DNA of 21,086 nt from Treponema sp. (GTDB lineage Bacteria > Spirochaetota > Spirochaetia > Treponematales > Breznakiellaceae): the NCBI GenBank assembly GCA_031266255.1, contig JAISBK010000012.1, forward strand, positions 1-21,086, written 5' to 3'. The notes under the pieces were generated by a model. The model saw nothing but the letters and a program-made list of their open reading frames with translations. It did not search any database and was not told where the DNA came from. Shown one piece after another: positions 6,097 through 14,876 of this stretch. Position 1 is the first letter of the stretch. Each line of letters begins with the position of its first letter. Position numbers and translations under genes: made by a program.

Positions 6097-7584
6097 TTAG
6101 CCGGTCTCTGCAGCCTTGTCGAAAGCCGCTTCGTACATGGTAACATACTGCTGGGCTGATTTTTTCCAGGAAAAATTCTGATTCATCCCTAGGATGCGCA
6201 TGGCTTCAATCTGCGTAGGGCAGTTATAGTACGCCCAAACTGCCCAGCCTACGGTGTTGTATATGGCCCCAGGGGTCAGATCGTTAAACATGAACCCCGT
6301 GCCTGTGCCCGTATCCTGGTTGAAATTCTCCACGGTGTCTGCTAGTCCTCCCGTATTCCGTACAATGGGCAGGGTTCCATAGGCCAGGGAATACATCTGG
6401 TTGAGGCCGCAAGGCTCGTAACGGCTCGGCATGAGAAAGAAATCACTCCCCGCCTCGATCAGGTGACTTCCTGCTTCGGAGTAGCCGATATGGGCCTTAA
6501 AGTTGGCAAGCCGGTAGGAAAGGTTCTTAATTTCATTTTCACACCAGGGATCACCAGAACCGATGAGCACCATTTGAAGATTCATATCCTGACAAATAGA
6601 CCAGGCTGAACCGTAGGCCGGGCCAAAGAGTTCTCCCACCCCTTTTTGTTCGGTAAGACGGCTCACCATGCCGATGACTGGCATATCCGGTTCCAGGGGC
6701 AGGTTAAATTCCTTTTGCAGAGCTTCTTTAGCCTTGCTCTTCCCGCTCATGTCTTTGACATGATAGGTCTGGGGAATATACCGGTCGGTTTTAGGATTCC
6801 AGAGCTTGGTATCAATGCCGTTCAGGATACCCCGATAATCTGCCGCACGGTAACGGAGTACCCCATCTAAACGGAAGCCGTATGCCGGGGTTTGGGTTTC
6901 CGCGGCATAGGTGGGAGAAACCGTGTTGAGTTTATCCGCGGTGTTGATCCCTGCCTTGAGGAGGTTCATCATGTTCCAGTCATCAAATCCTGCTTCATAA
7001 AACACATTCCAGTCCAGATTGGAATAGTAGTAATTGTCTTTGTGATAAATTCCCTGGTATCCTAGATTATGAATGGTCAATATCGAGACGGTTTTTGCAA
7101 ATTCCTTGGTGCGTTCCCCGTATTTGAGGAATACCGGTACCAACGCGGTCGGCCAATCATGGGCGTGGAGGACCTCCGGGTACCAACCGATTTTGCGGCA
7201 CAGCTGAAAAACAGCCCGGGAGAAAAAGGTAAACCGCCGGGGATTATCGAGAAAATCCGGTTCTGAAGGAACCCCGTACAGACCGTCCCGGCCAAAAAAT
7301 TGTTCGTGATCGATAAAATAAACCAAAACCGGGTTCTCTACCGGTGAACCGGGCAGGTCCGCAGTATAGACCGCGCTCCATTCCTCCCGGCCTCCTATAT
7401 GAACCCCCATGGCCCCTTCAAGATGCTGCAGGTTGTTCCGGTTAATGCTGTAATACCGGGGTATAATGATACGAACCTCATGCCCTTCCTGGGCTAAGGC
7501 AATGGACAACGCGGAAACCGCGTCGGCAAGCCCTCCGGTTTTAGCAAAAGGGACGGCCTCAGTGGTGGCCATTAATATTTTCAT
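6097..7584 (-). CDS. glgA: Glycogen synthase (ADP-glucose type, GT5)
   Basis: A 495-residue cytoplasmic GT5 glycosyltransferase that adds glucose from ADP-glucose to the growing alpha-1,4-glucan. The N-terminal KTGGLAD (residues 15-21) carries the conserved Lys15. The two catalytic elements of the C-terminal Rossmann domain are SRLTEQKG (308-315; Arg309, Lys314) and PSRYEPCGLNQ (386-396; Glu390). GTLPIVRNTGGLADTV (403-418) repeats the second sugar-binding loop. Length is close to the family norm. The ATG at 7582-7584 has only a weak ribosome site (GAGGC). It lies 63 bases behind the ACT gene and is followed by a strong terminator, so it is probably the last gene of a paaK-ACT-glgA transcript. 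Other glycogen genes (glgB, glgC, glgP) are not in the window. Confidence 0.96.
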   Translation of the reverse strand: MKILMATTEAVPFAKTGGLADAVSALSIALAQEGHEVRIIIPRYYSINRNNLQHLEGAMGVHIGGREEWSAVYTADLPGSPVENPVLVYFIDHEQFFGRDGLYGVPSEPDFLDNPRRFTFFSRAVFQLCRKIGWYPEVLHAHDWPTALVPVFLKYGERTKEFAKTVSILTIHNLGYQGIYHKDNYYYSNLDWNVFYEAGFDDWNMMNLLKAGINTADKLNTVSPTYAAETQTPAYGFRLDGVLRYRAADYRGILNGIDTKLWNPKTDRYIPQTYHVKDMSGKSKAKEALQKEFNLPLEPDMPVIGMVSRLTEQKGVGELFGPAYGSAWSICQDMNLQMVLIGSGDPWCENEIKNLSYRLANFKAHIGYSEAGSHLIEAGSDFFLMPSRYEPCGLNQMYSLAYGTLPIVRNTGGLADTVENFNQDTGTGTGFMFNDLTPGAIYNTVGWAVWAYYNCPTQIEAMRILGMNQNFSWKKSAQQYVTMYEAAFDKAAETG

Positions 7585-7647
7585 AGTGCCTCATCTAGCC
7601 TGTTTCCTTAGATTATACCAGCATACTCCTGATGAGCATGCTCGATC

Positions 7648-8064
7648 CTAGAATAGTTCCACCATGGAAAGGCCGTTTTCTTTGACGAGCTGCAGTCCCT
7701 TTTCATGGTCTTCAAGTTTAAAGATAACCACCGCCTTCCCGGCATTCCCTGATAAGGATGCATAGAGGTATTCGATGTTTACCTTGGATCGCTGGAACAA
7801 TTCCATCACCTTGGCCAGGCTTCCCGGAGTATCTTGGATTTCTATCGCAGCCACATCGGTTTCCCGGATGGTAAAGCCTGCGGAACTCAAGGCTTTCATG
7901 GCTGCTTCATTATTATCCACAATGAGCCGTAAGATACCAAAATCCGCAGTATCCGCGATGCTTATGGCCCGCATGTTGATACCTGCCCGGGCAAGGACTC
8001 CGGTAACTTCTCCAAGCCGCCCCGCGTTGTTTTCTAAAAATACCGATATTTGTCTAATCTGCAT
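7648..8064 (-). CDS. Tandem ACT-domain protein
   Basis: A 138-residue protein made of two ACT domains (about 1-66 and 70-138). Each begins with the beta-strand/turn pattern (QISVFLENNAGRLGEVTG; AIEIQDTPGSLAKVMELF) that forms the amino-acid-binding interface. No catalytic or DNA-binding domain is attached. Small tandem-ACT proteins of this type are often encoded next to phenylacetate-CoA ligase genes, as here (36-base gap to paaK), and are presumed to sense an aromatic or other amino acid; the ligand is unknown. The ATG at 8062-8064 follows AAGGAG with a good spacing. Confidence 0.9.
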   Translation of the reverse strand: MQIRQISVFLENNAGRLGEVTGVLARAGINMRAISIADTADFGILRLIVDNNEAAMKALSSAGFTIRETDVAAIEIQDTPGSLAKVMELFQRSKVNIEYLYASLSGNAGKAVVIFKLEDHEKGLQLVKENGLSMVELF

Positions 8065-8100
8065 GATTACTCCTTACTGACAAGTATAAAGGTATACGGT

Positions 8101-9402
8101 TCATATTTCACGCATATCCAATACTCGTTTCGACTTACCCATAGAACGCTCTATGGTTTTCGGCTCTACCAATTTTACCTTCACTGAAATCATGAGTTTT
8201 GATTTCAGCGCCGTTTCGATCTTGGTTCGCAGTCCCTCCAGGTTTTTGGTTTCATCACTGAAAAAGGCTTGGTTCACCTCTACTTGGAGTTCCACTTCAT
8301 CAAGATGGGTTGGCCCCCGGGTAACGATGATGAGGTAGTGGGGATCAGTACCTTCAATTTCGATGAGGGTCTGCTCGATTTGGCTGGGGAATACATTGAC
8401 CCCCCGGATGATGAGCATATCATCGGTACGACCAAAGAGCCGGCTCATCCTGACCGTGGTACGGCCACAGGAGCAGCGTTCCCGACGGAGAAAGGTAATA
8501 TCCCGGGTCCGGTAACGGAGCAGGGGCGTACCTTCTTTAGTCAGCGTGGTGAAGACCAGTTCCCCTTTTTCCCCATCCGGGAGGCTTTTCCCCGTAAGGG
8601 GATCGATGATTTCCGGGTAGAAGAAATCTTCGTTAACGTGAAGTCCGTCCTTGGCTTCACATTCAAAGGCAACCCCAGGCCCGATGATTTCGGTTAACCC
8701 ATAGATGTCATAGGCGTTCATCCCGTAACGATTTTCGATTTCCCGGCGCATATTTTCGCTCCAAGGCTCTGCACCAAAACAACCTTTGGTGAGGGGAAGT
8801 TTTCTGAGATCGATACCTGCTTCTGCTGCTTCTTCAGCAATAAAAAGAGCATACGAGGGGGTACAGGTTAATATGGTAGAGCCGAAAGCCTGCATCACCA
8901 TGAGCTGCCGTTGGGTATTCCCTGAGGACATAGGAATGATGTTGGCTCCCAAGGTCTTTGCCCCGTAATGCACGCCTATTCCGCCCGTGAAAAGACCGTA
9001 ACCGTAACAGTTCTGTACCGTGTCGTTTCTGGTACCCCCGGCTCCTGCCAAGGTACGGGCCATAGATTCGCCCCAGATCTCGATGTCCTTTTTGGTATAG
9101 GCATCTACCACGGGAATTCCCGTGGTTCCTGAGGACATGTGGATTTCTTCGATTTCCGCCAAAGGACAGGCCAAAAGACCGTAGGGATAGGTTTCCCGCA
9201 GATCATCCTTAATGGTAAAAGGCAGCTTGGAAATATCATCTAAGGAGCGGATATCCAAGGGGGTAAGGTCAAGCTCATCCATCCTTTTTCGGTAGAACGG
9301 GACATCAGCGTAGAGTTTTTCGACCAGGTTTTTGAGGCGGACAAATTGCAGGGTTCTCCGCACCTCTTCGTTCATAGCTTCGTATTCAGGGTTAAAGATC
9401 AT
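8101..9402 (-). CDS. paaK: Phenylacetate-CoA ligase
   Basis: An ANL-superfamily ligase of 433 residues that forms phenylacetyl-CoA (or an aryl-acetyl-CoA) from the acid, ATP and CoA. Motifs are SSGTTGIPVV (90-99), the YGLTEIIGPGV loop, LLRYRTRDIT, GRTDDMLIIRGVNVFPSQIE and the C-terminal SMGKSKRVLD carrying the catalytic lysine; RCSCGRT is also typical of PaaK. I choose the ATG at 9400-9402, preceded by AGGAAA, over the frame's upstream ATG at 9444. The extra 14 residues from 9444 are Lys/Arg-rich and encoded by the A-rich ribosome-binding region. In anaerobes this enzyme usually belongs to aromatic amino-acid or indolepyruvate/arylpyruvate oxidoreductase pathways; no such oxidoreductase gene is in the window. 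Confidence 0.93.
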   Translation of the reverse strand: MIFNPEYEAMNEEVRRTLQFVRLKNLVEKLYADVPFYRKRMDELDLTPLDIRSLDDISKLPFTIKDDLRETYPYGLLACPLAEIEEIHMSSGTTGIPVVDAYTKKDIEIWGESMARTLAGAGGTRNDTVQNCYGYGLFTGGIGVHYGAKTLGANIIPMSSGNTQRQLMVMQAFGSTILTCTPSYALFIAEEAAEAGIDLRKLPLTKGCFGAEPWSENMRREIENRYGMNAYDIYGLTEIIGPGVAFECEAKDGLHVNEDFFYPEIIDPLTGKSLPDGEKGELVFTTLTKEGTPLLRYRTRDITFLRRERCSCGRTTVRMSRLFGRTDDMLIIRGVNVFPSQIEQTLIEIEGTDPHYLIIVTRGPTHLDEVELQVEVNQAFFSDETKNLEGLRTKIETALKSKLMISVKVKLVEPKTIERSMGKSKRVLDMREI

Positions 9403-9461
9403 GGTTTCCTTTTTCCTTTTTTTCCTTACTAATAACGAGAACATACATCAAGAATGAAATC

Positions 9462-9467
9462 AGTATA
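9462..9467 (-). promoter_or_regulatory. Candidate -10 element for the paaK-ACT-glgA transcript
   Basis: TATACT on the minus strand, 59 bases before the chosen paaK start. The -35 is poor. The block TCAGTATACC on the plus strand is the same as that at the promoter of the 1435-1803 gene. Confidence 0.35.
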
Positions 9468-9520
9468 CCCCGTTATGGAGAAAAGTTATAGTCATTTTTA
9501 AAGGTTTTATACGGTTTTTG

Positions 9521-9543
9521 AAAAAAGTGAGAGCTTCTCTCAC
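9521..9543 (-). terminator. Rho-independent terminator of the lipoprotein operon
   Basis: On the minus strand a perfect 7-base stem GTGAGAG-aag-CTCTCAC (9527-9543) is followed by TTTTTTC (9520-9526). It lies 67 bases beyond the stop of the last lipoprotein gene, and no comparable terminator was seen between the five genes. Confidence 0.85.
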
Positions 9544-9610
9544 CTGGATGGGAGCGGCTCATTCCAAGTGCGCGCTCCTTGAATCTTGCCTGCCCTGTTT
9601 ATGGGGTCAC

Positions 9611-11215
9611 CTACCTCTTATCAATGGTCGAATTCGAGGAAGGGTAAACTGCCGCGTTGCTTCCGGTATTTCTCTTGCTGGCTTCCGCCTCCGAACCATA
9701 AATAATGCCGCCGGTCATGGTAAAGGTTCCACGGTTGTACACCCCGCCGCCGTATGTGGCGGTATTGCCGCTGATCTCGCCGCCGGTCATGGTAAAGGTT
9801 CCACCACCGAGGACAAGCACCCCGCCGCCGTCGTAGCCGGAGGTATTGCCGCTGACTTCGCCGCCATTCATGGTAAATTCTCCACCACCGGCGACATACA
9901 CCCCGCCGCCACCTTTGTCGCTACCGGAACCAGAGGTTGGGGTGGAATTCCCGCTGATCGCGCCGTCGTTCATAATAAATTTTCCACCATTGGCAACATA
10001 CACCCCACCGCCCTTGCTGGAGGTGCTGGAGGCTTTATTGCCGCTAATCTCGCCGCCGCTCATGGTCAAAGTACCTCCACCGGCAACAGACACCCCGCCG
10101 CCGTTGCCGGTGGAGGTATTCCCGGTAAGAACGGAACCGGCCTTCAGATCCAGGTTTCCCCCGCTGTTCACCTGTACCAGGGAAACGTTGTTGCCGCCTG
10201 TCCCTTCGAGCGTTATGTCCTCCAATATCAGGGTAAGGCTTGAGTCAGTATCCGCGCCCAGGGTTAAGAGGCTCCCATTGCTGCCCAGGCTGACCGTCTG
10301 GCCGTTGCCCTTGAGGGTAAGGGTAATGTCCTTACCGTCTGTTATGGTCAGGGGAGGTAGGGGTCCCACGGTCTCCGTGCCGTCCATGAATATGATATAG
10401 GACCCTGAGGGGTAAGCAAGGACTGCCTCCAGTTTGTCCTCCAGGGGGTTGGAGGCGGCAAAATTGGCGGGGGTAACTGTTTGGGCTAAAGGTGTGGTAG
10501 AACCGTCATAAATATGCACCACCCCGGTCCATACCGTGGCTTGATTGTTCGTACGGTCATAGAGGTCTATAAAGGCCTGGAAGGACCCGACGGGCAGACC
10601 CTTAATGGTCATCGTGGCGGTCGTCCCTTCGGCAGTCGTCACCGTGTCGGTCTCCACCTCGGCGGTCGTCTCCGTGTCGGTCCCTAACATATCAATTTGA
10701 TGGAGGGTTCCTGGATCGGCTAGGGGGTACAGGACCAAAAAGGCCCGGCTTACGGTGTTCGGGAACGTGACGCTATAGGACAGGGTTCCTGTACCGCCTG
10801 AACTAAAGTCCGGCGTCAGGTACACCGCAACAGGTGAGGAAATTCCCGCAGTAACCGTAATGCTGCTCTCCCCCTTTAACATGGGGCTGTCCATGTTGCT
10901 GCTACTGTCCCTATAGCCCTTGACCTCCAGTTCCCAGTCCCCGGATTCCAGGGCCACCGTAAGGGTCAGGCCGTTGTTCAACTCCGCGCTCACCGTATCC
11001 TTTCCATCTGCAGTAAAGTCCAGGGTAAAATAGAGACCATCAAGACTTGGAAGAGCGGTACGGGCATTCAGTAGGCCCAGCCGTATATGGGCCTGGCCCA
11101 TGCCCTGGGGTATGGGTTCCCCGGAAAGCTCCCCAGGCTCGGTAAGATCGGTACATGCGGCCAGGGCAACCATCAGGGCCGCTATCTCTAAGATTAAACG
11201 TTTCGTTGTCTTCAT
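9611..11215 (-). CDS. Beta-helix repeat lipoprotein, paralogue 1 (last in array)
   Basis: A 534-residue predicted lipoprotein. The signal peptide ends in lipobox LAAC (Cys21), followed by TDLTEPGELSGEPIP. Residues ~35-290 form the family's beta-rich N-terminal half, with GTGTLSYSVTFP, VGSFQAFIDLYD and TVWTGVVHIYDGST blocks shared by all four paralogues. From ~290 the protein turns into a right-handed beta-helix; at 372-510 it has five coils of GGGVYV..GG.FTM.GG.ISGN type. I chose the ATG at 11213-11215, behind TGGAGG, rather than the upstream in-frame ATG, because it begins the signal peptide. The C-terminus is odd: the others end TIGTP, this one TIDKR, because a 12-base insertion introduces an early stop. 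It is probably surface-exposed; adhesion or glycan binding is inference. Confidence 0.88.
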   Translation of the reverse strand: MKTTKRLILEIAALMVALAACTDLTEPGELSGEPIPQGMGQAHIRLGLLNARTALPSLDGLYFTLDFTADGKDTVSAELNNGLTLTVALESGDWELEVKGYRDSSSNMDSPMLKGESSITVTAGISSPVAVYLTPDFSSGGTGTLSYSVTFPNTVSRAFLVLYPLADPGTLHQIDMLGTDTETTAEVETDTVTTAEGTTATMTIKGLPVGSFQAFIDLYDRTNNQATVWTGVVHIYDGSTTPLAQTVTPANFAASNPLEDKLEAVLAYPSGSYIIFMDGTETVGPLPPLTITDGKDITLTLKGNGQTVSLGSNGSLLTLGADTDSSLTLILEDITLEGTGGNNVSLVQVNSGGNLDLKAGSVLTGNTSTGNGGGVSVAGGGTLTMSGGEISGNKASSTSSKGGGVYVANGGKFIMNDGAISGNSTPTSGSGSDKGGGGVYVAGGGEFTMNGGEVSGNTSGYDGGGVLVLGGGTFTMTGGEISGNTATYGGGVYNRGTFTMTGGIIYGSEAEASKRNTGSNAAVYPSSNSTIDKR

Positions 11216-11323
11216 GCTTTTCCTCCAGTTAATTGGTAATGGTAAACCTGCAACGGATTCTCCGAATCTTCCCATAGCAGGATGCTCCTAGCGCCAACGG
11301 CTCCAGAATCCGGCCTGCTCTGC

Positions 11324-13024
11324 TTATGGGGTCCCGATGGTCAAGTCAGTCGTAACCCAGGAAGTGCCGCTGCTGTCCGTGAAAGTGCCATTGGATTTGT
11401 AAAGCGCTGGGCCACTGGATGAGGCAGTATTTGCATTGCCGTCTCCTGCCCCCGAACCGTAAATAACGCCGCCGGTCATCTCCACGGTTCCACCGCCGTT
11501 GACATACACCCCGCCGCCGAATTTGGCGGAATTGCCGCTGATCGTGCCGCCGCTCATGGTAAATTTTCCAGTATTACCGAAGACAAACACCCCGCCGCCG
11601 TCCCATCCAGCGGAATTGCCGCTGACCTCACCGCCGCTCATATCAAAGGTCCCACCATTGATAAACACCCCGCCACCACCTTTAGTGCCACTGTCGCCGG
11701 ATGTGGAGGTGGAATTACCGGTAATCTTGCCATCGCCACTCAGGGTAAATTTTCCACCACTGGCGACATACACCCCGCCGCCGTGAGCACTGCCGCCAGA
11801 AGCGGTATTGCCGCTAATCTCACCACCAATCATGGTAAATTCTCCACTTTCGACAACCACCGCGCCGCCGTTCTTGGAGTCGGAGGTTTTATTGCCGTTA
11901 ATCTTGCCGCCATTCATAGTCACGGTTCCACCGCTGACAACCATCCCGCCGCCGTCGGTGGAGGAGGTATTCCCAGTAAGGAGGAAACCTTCCTCCAGCT
12001 CCAGGGTTGCCCCGCTGTTCACCTGCACCACGGGAGCGTTGTTGCCGTCTTTCCCTTCGAGGGTTATGTCCTGCAATATCAGGGTAAGGCTTGAACTGGA
12101 ATCGGCGCCCAGGGTTAAGATGCTCCCGTTGCTGTCCAGGCTGACCGTTTGGCCGTTGCCCCGGATGGTAAGGGTAATGTCCTTGCCCCCCGTTACGTTG
12201 AAGGGAAGTAGGGATCCCACAGTCTCCGTGCCGTCCAGGTTTATGGTATGGGACCCTGACTCGGAAGCAAGGGCATCCTCCAGTTTTTCCGCCAGGGTGG
12301 CTTTGTTCTTCCCTACTACCGGTGGGCAGGCGGCAAAATTAGCGGCCTCAAATTCTTGGTCTAAAAGGGTGGTAGATCCGTCGTAAATATGCACCACCCC
12401 GGTCCATATCGTGGCTTGATTGTTCGTGCTGTCGTAGAGGTCTATAAAGGCCTGGTAGGTTCCTGCGGAAAGAGCGGTAATGCTCCCCTTGGCGCTGTCT
12501 GAAATATTAATTTCCTGGCCGGTTCCCTGAGCAGACAGGGGGTGCAGGCTCAAAAAGGCCCGGCTTTTCGGGAAGCTGACGTTATAGCTCAGGGTTCCCG
12601 TACCGCCTGAACTAAAGTCCGGCGTCTGGTACACCGCAACAGGTGAGGAAATTCCCGCAGTAATGGAAACGCTACTAGTCCCCCGTACCACGAGGCTACC
12701 TAGGTTATTTTCGGTATGGCCGCTATAGCCCTTGACCTCCAGTTCCCAGTCCCCGGATTCCAGGGCCACCGTAAGGGTCAGGGCTTTGTCCAGGGTCATC
12801 GTCGGAACCGTTTTCGGCCCGGTAAAGTCCAGGGTAAAATAGAGACCATCAAGACTTGGAAGAGCGGTACGGGCGTTCAGTAGGCCCAGCCGTATATGGG
12901 CCTGGCCCATGCCCGAGGGTATGGGTTCCCCGGGAAGCTCCCCAGGCTCGGTAAGATCGGTACACGCAACCATGGCAAGCATCAGGGCCCCTATCCCCAA
13001 GGTATAACGTATCTTTGTCTTCAT
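11324..13024 (-). CDS. Beta-helix repeat lipoprotein, paralogue 2
   Basis: A 566-residue lipoprotein with lipobox MVAC (Cys21) and the TDLTEPGELPGEPIP start of the mature chain, most like paralogue 1 at the N-terminus. The N-terminal half is shared with its neighbours (TVALESGDWELEVKGY, QAFIDLYDSTNNQATIWTG). The beta-helix at residues 358-527 has six coils, one more than paralogues 1 and 3; the second (GGAVVVESGEFTMIGG) and third (GGKFTLSGDGKITGN) are the most divergent. It ends with the conserved VIYGSGAGDGNANT block and TIGTP. The ATG at 13022-13024 follows TGGAGG. A gap of 108 bases to paralogue 1 contains no promoter or terminator that I can see. Confidence 0.88.
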   Translation of the reverse strand: MKTKIRYTLGIGALMLAMVACTDLTEPGELPGEPIPSGMGQAHIRLGLLNARTALPSLDGLYFTLDFTGPKTVPTMTLDKALTLTVALESGDWELEVKGYSGHTENNLGSLVVRGTSSVSITAGISSPVAVYQTPDFSSGGTGTLSYNVSFPKSRAFLSLHPLSAQGTGQEINISDSAKGSITALSAGTYQAFIDLYDSTNNQATIWTGVVHIYDGSTTLLDQEFEAANFAACPPVVGKNKATLAEKLEDALASESGSHTINLDGTETVGSLLPFNVTGGKDITLTIRGNGQTVSLDSNGSILTLGADSSSSLTLILQDITLEGKDGNNAPVVQVNSGATLELEEGFLLTGNTSSTDGGGMVVSGGTVTMNGGKINGNKTSDSKNGGAVVVESGEFTMIGGEISGNTASGGSAHGGGVYVASGGKFTLSGDGKITGNSTSTSGDSGTKGGGGVFINGGTFDMSGGEVSGNSAGWDGGGVFVFGNTGKFTMSGGTISGNSAKFGGGVYVNGGGTVEMTGGVIYGSGAGDGNANTASSSGPALYKSNGTFTDSSGTSWVTTDLTIGTP

Positions 13025-13110
13025 GCTTTTCCTCCAGTTAATTGGTAATGGTAAACCGGTAATAGGGTGATCCCGGCGCCCAAGGCTCCCTTGCATCCAG
13101 CCTGCCCTGC

Positions 13111-14766
13111 TTATGGGGTCCCGATGGTATTGTTAGTCGTACCATACGAGGAAATGCCACCACCGTTTTTGTAAAACGCAGCGCCGTTGCCAGTATTTGC
13201 CTTGTCCTCTCCTGCCCCCGAACCGTAAATAACGCCTCCGCTCATCTTAAATTCTCCACCAGCACTGGCATACACCCCGCCGCCGTAGGTGGCTCTATTG
13301 TCGCTGATCGTGCCCCCGGTCATGGTAAATTTTCCACCACTACCGTAGACAAACACCCCGCCACCGTCGTAGCTGGAGGTATTACCGCTGACCTCGCCGC
13401 CGCTCATGTCAAAGGTGCCGCCGCCATCGACAAACACCCCGCCGCCACCTCTGTTGCCGCCGGAGCCGGTTGTGGGGGTTGTATTTCCGCTAATCACGCC
13501 GTCGCTCATGGTAAATTTTCCGTCTTTAGCGACATATACCCCGCCACCATGAGCACTGCCGTTGGAAGCGGTATTGCCACTAATCTCGCCTCCGCTCATG
13601 GTCAAGGTGCCGCCGGCAGCGATAGACACCCCGCCGCCGTTACCGGAAGTAGTGGTATTCCCGGTAAGAACGGAGCCGTCTTTCAGTTCCAGGGTTCCCC
13701 CGTCTTTCACCTGCACCAGAGAAGCGGTGTTGTTGTCTTTCCCTTGGAGGGTTATGTCCTCCAATATCAGGATAAGGTTTGAGCCGGACTCGGCGCCCAG
13801 GGTTAAGAGGTTCCCGTTGCTCCCTTCGGGGTCCAGACCGACCGTATTGCCGTTACCCTTGATGGTAAGGGTAATGTCCCTGTCTCCCGTCAGGTTCAGG
13901 ATTTTGGGCGCAGAGGTGGTCTCCGTATCGTTGAGGATTATGTCGTAGGACCCTGAGGGGTATTCTTCATTACCAAGGATCGCGTCCAGTTTGCCCGCCA
14001 GGGTTTTTTCGCTTGCCCCAACTACCAGGGGACGGGTGAAATTGGCGGCGTTAAATGTTTGGGCTAAAGGGGTGTCAGAGCCGTCGTAAATATGCACCAC
14101 TCCGGTCCATACCGTGGCTTGCTTGTTCGTGCTGTCGTAGAGGTCTATAAAGGCCTGGTAGGACCCGGTGGAAAGATCGGTAATGGTCTTGGCAGTTGTC
14201 ACCCCGCCGCTCACCTCGGCGTTTTCTAAAAGATCACTTTTCTTGCTGGTTCCTAAAGGGTCTAGGGAGTACAAGGTCAAAACGGCCAGGCTTACGGTGT
14301 CCGGGAACATGATGCTATAGGACAGGGTTCCCGTACCGCCTGAACTAAAGTCCGGCTTCAGGTCCACAACAACAGGTGAGGAAATTCCCGCAGTAATGGA
14401 AACACTACTAGTCCCCCGTACCACGAGGCTGCCTAGGTTATTTTCGGTATGGCCGCTATAGCCCGTGACCTCCAGTTCCCAGTCCCCGGATTCCAGGGCC
14501 ACCGTAAGGGTCAGGCCGTTGATCAACTCCGCGCTCACCGTATCCTTTCCATCTGCGGTAAAGACCAAGGTAAAATAGAGACCATCAAGACTTGGCATAG
14601 CGGTACGGGCGTTCAGTTGGCCCAGCCGTATATGGGCCTGGCCCATGCCCGGGGGTATGGGTTCCCCGGAAAATGCGTCTTGCTCCGGCCCGGTAAGATC
14701 GGTACACGCGGCCAGGGCAACCATCAGTGCCGCCATCCCTAAGATTAAACATATCTTTGACTTCAT
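13111..14766 (-). CDS. Beta-helix repeat lipoprotein, paralogue 3
   Basis: A 551-residue lipoprotein, lipobox LAAC (Cys21), mature start TDLTGPEQDAFSGEPIP as in paralogue 4. It shares the N-terminal beta-rich half and has five beta-helix coils at residues 377-517 (GGGVSIAAGGTLTMSGG onward), ending TIGTP. The start is ATG at 14764-14766 with AGGAAG upstream. The same frame stays open for 29 codons upstream, and that stretch is related to the repeat of the 918-residue protein (see the leader relic at 14791-14840), so the frame's earlier ATG is not the true start. It is 86 bases ahead of paralogue 2. Confidence 0.88.
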   Translation of the reverse strand: MKSKICLILGMAALMVALAACTDLTGPEQDAFSGEPIPPGMGQAHIRLGQLNARTAMPSLDGLYFTLVFTADGKDTVSAELINGLTLTVALESGDWELEVTGYSGHTENNLGSLVVRGTSSVSITAGISSPVVVDLKPDFSSGGTGTLSYSIMFPDTVSLAVLTLYSLDPLGTSKKSDLLENAEVSGGVTTAKTITDLSTGSYQAFIDLYDSTNKQATVWTGVVHIYDGSDTPLAQTFNAANFTRPLVVGASEKTLAGKLDAILGNEEYPSGSYDIILNDTETTSAPKILNLTGDRDITLTIKGNGNTVGLDPEGSNGNLLTLGAESGSNLILILEDITLQGKDNNTASLVQVKDGGTLELKDGSVLTGNTTTSGNGGGVSIAAGGTLTMSGGEISGNTASNGSAHGGGVYVAKDGKFTMSDGVISGNTTPTTGSGGNRGGGGVFVDGGGTFDMSGGEVSGNTSSYDGGGVFVYGSGGKFTMTGGTISDNRATYGGGVYASAGGEFKMSGGVIYGSGAGEDKANTGNGAAFYKNGGGISSYGTTNNTIGTP

Positions 14767-14790
14767 GCCTTTCTTCCTATAATTGGTAAT

Positions 14791-14840
14791 GAACAGGCTC
14801 AGGGTGTGGCCCCCTTGCGATAATCCGCTGCTTGTTATAA
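14791..14840 (-). repeat. Leader relic of the big lipoprotein's repeat unit (paralogue 3)
   Basis: The plus-strand text gaacaggctcagggtgtgg followed by taatccgctgctt closely matches the part of the big gene's repeat that encodes the DYSVGSHTL segment (for example 17630-17675 and 17847-17892). Translated on the minus strand it still reads GGHTLSLFI. It is non-coding leader DNA now. Confidence 0.7.
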
Positions 14841-14845
14841 GGGGA

Positions 14846-14863
14846 GACTCCATTCCGGGAGTC
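14846..14863. repeat. Intercistronic hairpin between paralogues 4 and 3
   Basis: GACTCC (14846-14851) and GGAGTC (14858-14863) with loop attccg, inside a larger G/C-rich dyad. It lies 13 bases downstream of the paralogue 4 stop. The same stem sequence follows the stop of the big gene at 16697-16721. No T-run. Confidence 0.55.
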
Positions 14864-14876
14864 CCCCCAAAGCTGG

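Noticed and set aside
9403..9444. Upstream ATG extending PaaK by 14 residues
   Set aside because: The extension is encoded by the A-rich ribosome-binding region; the internal ATG at 9402 has the proper AGGAAA and matches family length.
9846..10400. Long plus-strand reading frames opposite the lipoprotein genes (also 9518-10243, 11808-12386, 13562-13948, 15259-15837)
   Set aside because: Pro/Thr/Val-rich antisense shadows of Gly-rich coil repeats; no ribosome sites, and all sit exactly opposite beta-helix coding DNA.
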